Shown here in pieces: positions 6,676 through 10,532 of a DNA stretch of 10,532 bases; the stretch's first letter is position 1, and every line of letters begins with the position of its first letter. Under the pieces are notes generated by a model. The model did no database searches. It was given only the letters and a program-made list of their open reading frames with translations, and was not told the DNA's origin. A program made the position numbers and the translations under genes. This DNA is from Candidatus Levyibacteriota bacterium (GTDB taxonomy: Bacteria > Patescibacteriota > Microgenomatia > Levybacterales > UBA12049). The stretch covers positions 1-10,532 of the forward strand of contig JAHFKE010000036.1 of the NCBI GenBank assembly GCA_023245515.1. Reading direction: 5' to 3'.

Positions 6676-7500
6676 TTATTTTTTAAGCAAGAACCTTGCT
6701 CTTTCTTTTAGCCTCAAGCCAAGCATCAAAAAGGATTGGAAAGAGAGTCCCAGAACAGAGACTACTGCCTCAAAACTTCCCCCTTTCATAGTCGATTCAA
6801 CACAGGTTCTTGCTATTTTCATTTTGTCTTTGGCATAACTTGCTCCTCCGTCAACGGTGAAGGCTGCTTCAAATCCTGCCTTCTTCACAAGCGCTATGAT
6901 CTTTTCTGAATACAAACCCATCGGATAGGCAAAATATCTCAGGGTTATTCCTAATTCTTTTTCTTTTCTCTTCTTGCTCTTTACGATTTCTTCCTCAAGC
7001 TCCTGATCCGTAAGCTTCCAAAGGTTCGTATGTGCATCGGAATGAAAACCGATTTCCCAGCCCATTTTGTGTAATTTCTTAATCTCTGAAGCTGACAGAA
7101 GCTCTTTTTTGTTACCCAGGGCTTTTCTATCTGCTTTCTTACTGTCCCCCAGCACAAAGAGTGTGGCTGGAAGGCCAAGCTCGGAAAGGATAGGCGTGGC
7201 ATTGAGGAGATTGTTCTTGTAGCCATCGTCAAAGGTCAGCGCTACAGTATTTTTCAATTTTTTCTTTGCTTTTACTATTTCAGACAAAGGTAGGACGGTC
7301 TTTGTTCTTTTCAGAAACTGCATTTGCTTTTTGAATTCAGCTACAGACACTGAAAATCTCCATGAATCATTCTCGATAGAGTGGTAACACAGGACGATGG
7401 GTCCGGTCTCTAAAGATCCGGGACTAGGGAGATTGTTTATGCATGCAACAATCCTTAATCCTGTTTGGTTTATTTTTTCTATAAGTGTTATTTTTTTCAT
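6676..7500 (-). CDS. Polysaccharide deacetylase, NodB-homology / CE4 type
   Basis: A 274-residue metal-dependent deacetylase-type enzyme; the family removes N- or O-acetyl groups from sugars. The NodB motifs are visible: IVLCYHSI (35-42), TFDDGY (89-94, catalytic base and metal Asp91/Asp92), HSDAH (153-157, two metal histidines) and YFAYPMGLYS (189-198). The metal triad is intact, so it is probably active. I chose the ATG at 7500-7498. A longer frame could begin at 7635, but its extra 45 residues lie inside the coding region of the upstream GT2 gene and look like its out-of-frame translation. With this start it follows the GT2 stop by 2 bp. No Shine-Dalgarno site is evident. No signal peptide or clear N-terminal membrane segment is visible, which is unusual for a deacetylase acting on exported polysaccharide. 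It may work on a lipid-linked or nucleotide-linked sugar inside the cell (inference). Confidence 0.9.
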   Translation of the reverse strand: MKKITLIEKINQTGLRIVACINNLPSPGSLETGPIVLCYHSIENDSWRFSVSVAEFKKQMQFLKRTKTVLPLSEIVKAKKKLKNTVALTFDDGYKNNLLNATPILSELGLPATLFVLGDSKKADRKALGNKKELLSASEIKKLHKMGWEIGFHSDAHTNLWKLTDQELEEEIVKSKKRKEKELGITLRYFAYPMGLYSEKIIALVKKAGFEAAFTVDGGASYAKDKMKIARTCVESTMKGGSFEAVVSVLGLSFQSFLMLGLRLKERARFLLKK

Positions 7501-7502
7501 AG

Positions 7503-8408
7503 TTATTTTGTTGATTTGGCTGCATGCCAACTCAGTTGATAGCGTGTTGCGATGAGAGGAAATAACGGCTTGCAGAGCGCATTGACTCCTGAAATATAGA
7601 GAACTCCGACCGGATTTTTCAGAAAAGCTCTCCACACAGCTTTGGCAAAGAATGAAAGTGGACGCTCATGTTCTACATGGGTGAGTTCTCCAAAGTACTT
7701 CTCAAGATTGAGTGTGGTAGCCACAGGGTCAGAACGGAATACTTGACGCAAATAATCGTTGAGATTCTTGGGCAGCTTGTAATAAATGACAGCGTCTTTG
7801 ACGTAGCTGAATTTATAACCCTGCTGAATACAGAACAGATAGATATAGGAATCATCTGCGATTATTTTGGGCATGTGCAGCTTCTTAGCAAAGGCTGATT
7901 TCATAGCCAAGCCGCTTCCTGTGCACCCAAAGATATTGTTCCCGCCTTTTACATAATTTCTTGATTCTTCAAAAACCTGGAATGTCGAAGAGACTGCTTT
8001 TTCAAAGAATGTCTTAGCAGCAACAGGTCTTGAATTGGCCCCTACGAGCATAACGCGCTTGTCTTTGTTAAGAGAGCGGATCATCTTATCAAGTACGCTA
8101 TTATCCTTGAGTCTTATGTCTGCATCAAAAAGAGCGACAATATCTCCTTTTGCCTGTTTGAGAATCAGATTAATTCCATGAGCCTTTCCCTTTTGGTTGC
8201 GGCTTTGGATGACACGTATCTTTGTGCTATTTATTTCTTTTGCTTTCTTCACGGTCTTGTCTTTACTGCCGTCGCTATAAACAAGGATTTCTTTTATCTC
8301 CCAGCCTTTACCCTTTTGAGACAATAGCTCACTAAGGACATGAGAAATGTTCTTCTCCTCATTCCATGCACACGTTCCTATGGTAATAGTTATGTTTTTA
8401 GTTTTCAT
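7503..8408 (-). CDS. GT2 family glycosyltransferase
   Basis: A 301-residue inverting glycosyltransferase with a GT-A fold. Visible motifs are TCAWNEEKNI (12-21) at the N-terminal nucleotide-binding strand, VYSDGSKDKT (43-52), the DxD-type metal site Asp95-Ala-Asp97 in FDADIRL, Asp185-Asp186 at the expected catalytic-base position, and Q222-V-F-R225, which resembles the QxxRW motif of processive members but lacks the Trp. The C-terminal segment (about 264-288) is hydrophobic and may attach it to the membrane, though no multi-helix pore domain like that of cellulose synthase is present. It is the first gene of the five-gene operon, directly behind a strong-looking promoter. The expected transcript start is only about 5-7 nt before the ATG, and there is no Shine-Dalgarno site. 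The donor sugar is unknown. Confidence 0.92.
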   Translation of the reverse strand: MKTKNITITIGTCAWNEEKNISHVLSELLSQKGKGWEIKEILVYSDGSKDKTVKKAKEINSTKIRVIQSRNQKGKAHGINLILKQAKGDIVALFDADIRLKDNSVLDKMIRSLNKDKRVMLVGANSRPVAAKTFFEKAVSSTFQVFEESRNYVKGGNNIFGCTGSGLAMKSAFAKKLHMPKIIADDSYIYLFCIQQGYKFSYVKDAVIYYKLPKNLNDYLRQVFRSDPVATTLNLEKYFGELTHVEHERPLSFFAKAVWRAFLKNPVGVLYISGVNALCKPLFPLIATRYQLSWHAAKSTK

Positions 8409-8421
8409 ATTTACGACCTAT

Positions 8422-8450
8422 ATTATATCACTAATCTATAGTTTTTGCAA
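8422..8450 (-). promoter_or_regulatory. Sigma-70-type promoter of the five-gene glycan operon
   Basis: On the minus strand, TTGCAA (8450-8445) as the -35 box and TATAAT (8427-8422) as a consensus -10 box are separated by exactly 17 bp. The -35 box begins right after the TAG stop of the upstream fusion gene (8453-8451). Only 13 bp separate the -10 box from the ATG at 8408, so the predicted 5' leader is about 5-7 nt. This would let the operon be expressed independently of the upstream gene, though no terminator separates them and read-through is possible. The transcript start is inferred from box positions. Confidence 0.75.
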
Positions 8451-10532
8451 CTATTTTAAAGCCAATACCGGTTCAAAAAATGTATTTTTAACATGTCTTG
8501 GGTGACCTTGTAAGCTGTCTCCTATTATCTTATAGAACTCGTCAGCACTTTTATCCCAATCAAAGCCTAGCGACCATCTGAGAGCATTCTGTGACAACGT
8601 AGCACGTAGTGCGCTATCCCCTATAAGTTCTTTCATTGCGAAGCCAAATTGGCGTACATTTCCAGCCTCAACCAGTATTCCTGTTTCACCATTGAGCACC
8701 GAATCTCTCAGTCCGCTCACGTCTGAGGCTATAACAGGCGTACCGGCTGCATTTGCCTCTATAACAGTGATCCCCCATCCTTCTATCTGGGATGGTTGCA
8801 GCATTACCCAGCTTGAGGCTAATAGCTCTAACTTTTCCTTCTCGGATACTCTGCCTAGGAATCTGATTGAATTTCCCAGCTTAAGCTTTAAGGCAAGTTT
8901 TACGAGCTTGTTGTGTTCCTCCCCTGAGCCTACGATGGAGAGCACTGCGTCTTTGTGCGTGCGTACCACGTCTGCGAATGCTTTTATAGCCACATCAATA
9001 TTCTTGTAGTCTTTCAGTCTGCCCAGGTAAACGAAAGAAGGATAGTTTGTCTTTGCGTGGGTGACGGATAGGTTTGTCGAAAGACCGTTTGCTACTATTG
9101 CTATATTGTGTGCTTCCGTGAAGCCTAGCTTGAATATCTCACTTCTTGATGAATCTGATACAGTCACAACAGTCTTATTTCTATAAACCAGAGGCATTAT
9201 CGTACCCTCTAAGAAGGTTGCTATGTGATTAAGCGGGAACTTCAGGAATGTTCTGAAAATCTCCTGGTGAACGTGGTGGATCAGGAGCACGATAGGAAGT
9301 CTCGTAAACAAGGGCGTAAAGAACGGTATTCCATTCTCACAGTCAACGACTACGTCATAGTTGCCTCTGAACTTGAAAAGGTAGTAAAGCAAGGCGAAAG
9401 CATACACGGTATAGATTCCCCCACGGCGGAATATTTCAACGCCGTTGGTCTTCTCGTAAGGCAGGTTGTGGTGGTCATTGCCGGCAAAGATGGTCACTTG
9501 ATTGCCATCTTTTACCCATCTTTTTGCTAATTCGTGAATATAAACCTCAGCTCCTCCGGCGTAAACATGCTTGGTATCCCTCCAGTTAAAGATAAGTATG
9601 CGCATGCGTTGCTCTTTCCACGCTTTTGTCGAGGCAGTATCCAGTAGTCCGAAAAGACTGGACATATTGTTCTCAAGGATGTTGCCTTTCTCTTTGAAAG
9701 AAACGAACTCAACAAGAAGCAGGAGCGCTTTGGCGACAAAGGATAAGACTAGGTACTGATATGCCTGTGCGGGTGATAGTAAGAAGCTGACGGCAACAGC
9801 ATCAAGTGTCATAAGGAAGACTACCGGCGCAAAGCGCAATGCAAATCTTGGTGATGGCAATAAGGCACCAAAATTGGGCTTTGTGAACTCGAAAGTAAAG
9901 AGACTCTTAGCAAGATTCTTATACTTAGCAATTTGTTGTGCAAGGATAAGGCCATAATCGCGTCGAGGCTTCACAGGTGCTACGGGAGTGTAAGCAGGCA
10001 TTACCTTGCCTGTAGGAATATAGGCTGGCTGAATGATAGGCTCAGGGATCCATGAGATCTCAGGCAACTTAGGCATGGATGGCTTCGGAATCTTTGCGAG
10101 GGCTGCAAGCGCATCAGGTACTCCTGCCAGATGGAATCCATGAGTGGTCTTCTCCCAATAGTGAGGCTTGAAGAGTAACTGATAGAAAGCGATCGCACCT
10201 GCGGCACTCAGCATCAGCCAGTAGGCCGGGATAAGGAAAACATATTTAATAATATCCCACTGTCCCCTCTTTCCGGCACCTATCATGTAGTAGTAGAGAA
10301 AAAGGAAGTTTCCGAAAATCCAGGAGAAAACCGCAAAATATGAGACGGGCGGAACATAAATTGTCTCAAGAAGCGGTCCCACAAGATGATACTGGAAGAA
10401 GTACAGGATGGTGATTACCCACAATAACGGGTTAATAAGAATAAAGAGAATCTTGCCCCCCACTGTCATTTGGAAAATGGCGTTATGCAAGAGTCCCTTT
10501 TCTTTCACAAAGTATCTGATGTTACGCATATG
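8451..10532 (-). CDS. GT2 membrane C-terminus fused to a GT4 glycosyltransferase; N-terminus beyond window
   Basis: The frame is open through the right edge (the last codon, 10532-10530, is CAT), so the ATG at 10529 is probably an internal Met. Numbering here starts at that Met. Residues 1-131 match the membrane tail of processive GT2 enzymes from memory: MRNIRYF, FQMTVGGK, INPLLW, FLIPAYW and PHYWEKTTHG at 122-131, with about three membrane helices (25-47, 60-82, 94-118). The catalytic GT2 domain should lie outside the window. Residues about 146-188 are a Pro-rich linker, and 231-252 and 259-277 are two more likely membrane helices. From residue 309 (MRILIFNWRD) a full GT4 enzyme follows: AGGAEVYIHELAKR, VVTVSDSSR, YLGRLKDYKNID and the E-x7-E motif Glu583-Glu591 (EGWGITVIE). 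Two glycosyltransferases in one membrane chain could hand a product directly between steps. A sequencing join is unlikely because the linker stays open in frame, but read data were not seen. Confidence 0.88.
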   Translation of the reverse strand, partial: HMRNIRYFVKEKGLLHNAIFQMTVGGKILFILINPLLWVITILYFFQYHLVGPLLETIYVPPVSYFAVFSWIFGNFLFLYYYMIGAGKRGQWDIIKYVFLIPAYWLMLSAAGAIAFYQLLFKPHYWEKTTHGFHLAGVPDALAALAKIPKPSMPKLPEISWIPEPIIQPAYIPTGKVMPAYTPVAPVKPRRDYGLILAQQIAKYKNLAKSLFTFEFTKPNFGALLPSPRFALRFAPVVFLMTLDAVAVSFLLSPAQAYQYLVLSFVAKALLLLVEFVSFKEKGNILENNMSSLFGLLDTASTKAWKEQRMRILIFNWRDTKHVYAGGAEVYIHELAKRWVKDGNQVTIFAGNDHHNLPYEKTNGVEIFRRGGIYTVYAFALLYYLFKFRGNYDVVVDCENGIPFFTPLFTRLPIVLLIHHVHQEIFRTFLKFPLNHIATFLEGTIMPLVYRNKTVVTVSDSSRSEIFKLGFTEAHNIAIVANGLSTNLSVTHAKTNYPSFVYLGRLKDYKNIDVAIKAFADVVRTHKDAVLSIVGSGEEHNKLVKLALKLKLGNSIRFLGRVSEKEKLELLASSWVMLQPSQIEGWGITVIEANAAGTPVIASDVSGLRDSVLNGETGILVEAGNVRQFGFAMKELIGDSALRATLSQNALRWSLGFDWDKSADEFYKIIGDSLQGHPRHVKNTFFEPVLALK

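Noticed and set aside
6686..6700. Perfect 6-bp inverted repeat AGCAAG-GTT-CTTGCT at the end of the deacetylase gene
   Set aside because: It is inside coding sequence and is followed on the transcribed strand by A residues, not a U tract, so it is not a terminator.
7501..7635. Longer start for the deacetylase (45 extra residues from ATG 7635)
   Set aside because: The extension lies inside the 3' end of the GT2 gene, has no deacetylase features and would create a 133-bp overlap. The ATG at 7500, 2 bp after the GT2 stop, fits the operon.

Overview
Every supported gene in this window is on the minus strand, so transcription runs from high to low coordinates. The window reads as a cell-surface polysaccharide or glycoconjugate locus followed by two secreted glycan-binding proteins. 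It is bacterial: the promoters look sigma-70-like, some starts have Shine-Dalgarno sites, and the genes are tightly packed. TGA is used as a normal stop (aminotransferase gene, 4358-4360), which argues against the recoded-TGA lineages. Compact operons, moderate-to-low GC by eye, Pro/Thr-linked secreted modules and a glycosyltransferase carrying the PHYWEKTTHG signature resemble Patescibacteria (CPR), perhaps Microgenomates. That placement is inference from general resemblance, not shown.

Layout in transcription order. (1) 10532-8451: a large membrane protein cut by the window edge. It joins the membrane C-terminus of a processive-type family 2 glycosyltransferase to a complete GT4 glycosyltransferase. 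(2) 8450-8422: a clear promoter immediately after the stop codon of (1). (3) 8408-3111: a tight five-gene operon of GT2 glycosyltransferase, polysaccharide deacetylase (NodB/CE4 type), GT4 glycosyltransferase, DegT-type sugar aminotransferase and an uncharacterised PP-loop (QueC/ExsB-like) protein. The junctions are 2-bp and 1-bp gaps followed by 11-bp and 4-bp overlaps. (4) 3084-3056: a second promoter. (5) 3023-720: a 767-residue secreted multi-domain protein (discoidin domain, Pro/Thr linker, beta module, linker, beta module, LamG-like domain). (6) 711-1: a paralogue of (5), cut by the left edge, with one discoidin domain, a Pro/Thr linker and the start of a second discoidin domain.

How the genes may work together (inference): the aminotransferase makes a nucleotide-linked amino sugar, the PP-loop protein may modify a sugar by ATP-dependent adenylation chemistry, the glycosyltransferases assemble the glycan, and the deacetylase trims N-acetyl groups. 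The two secreted lectin-like proteins would bind the cell's own glycan or that of a partner cell. They have their own promoter, so they may be expressed separately.

There is no non-coding stretch over 300 bases; the longest gap is 87 bp (3024-3110). No tRNA, rRNA, CRISPR array, insertion sequence or convincing Rho-independent terminator was seen. The least understood parts are the PP-loop protein and the GT2-GT4 fusion.
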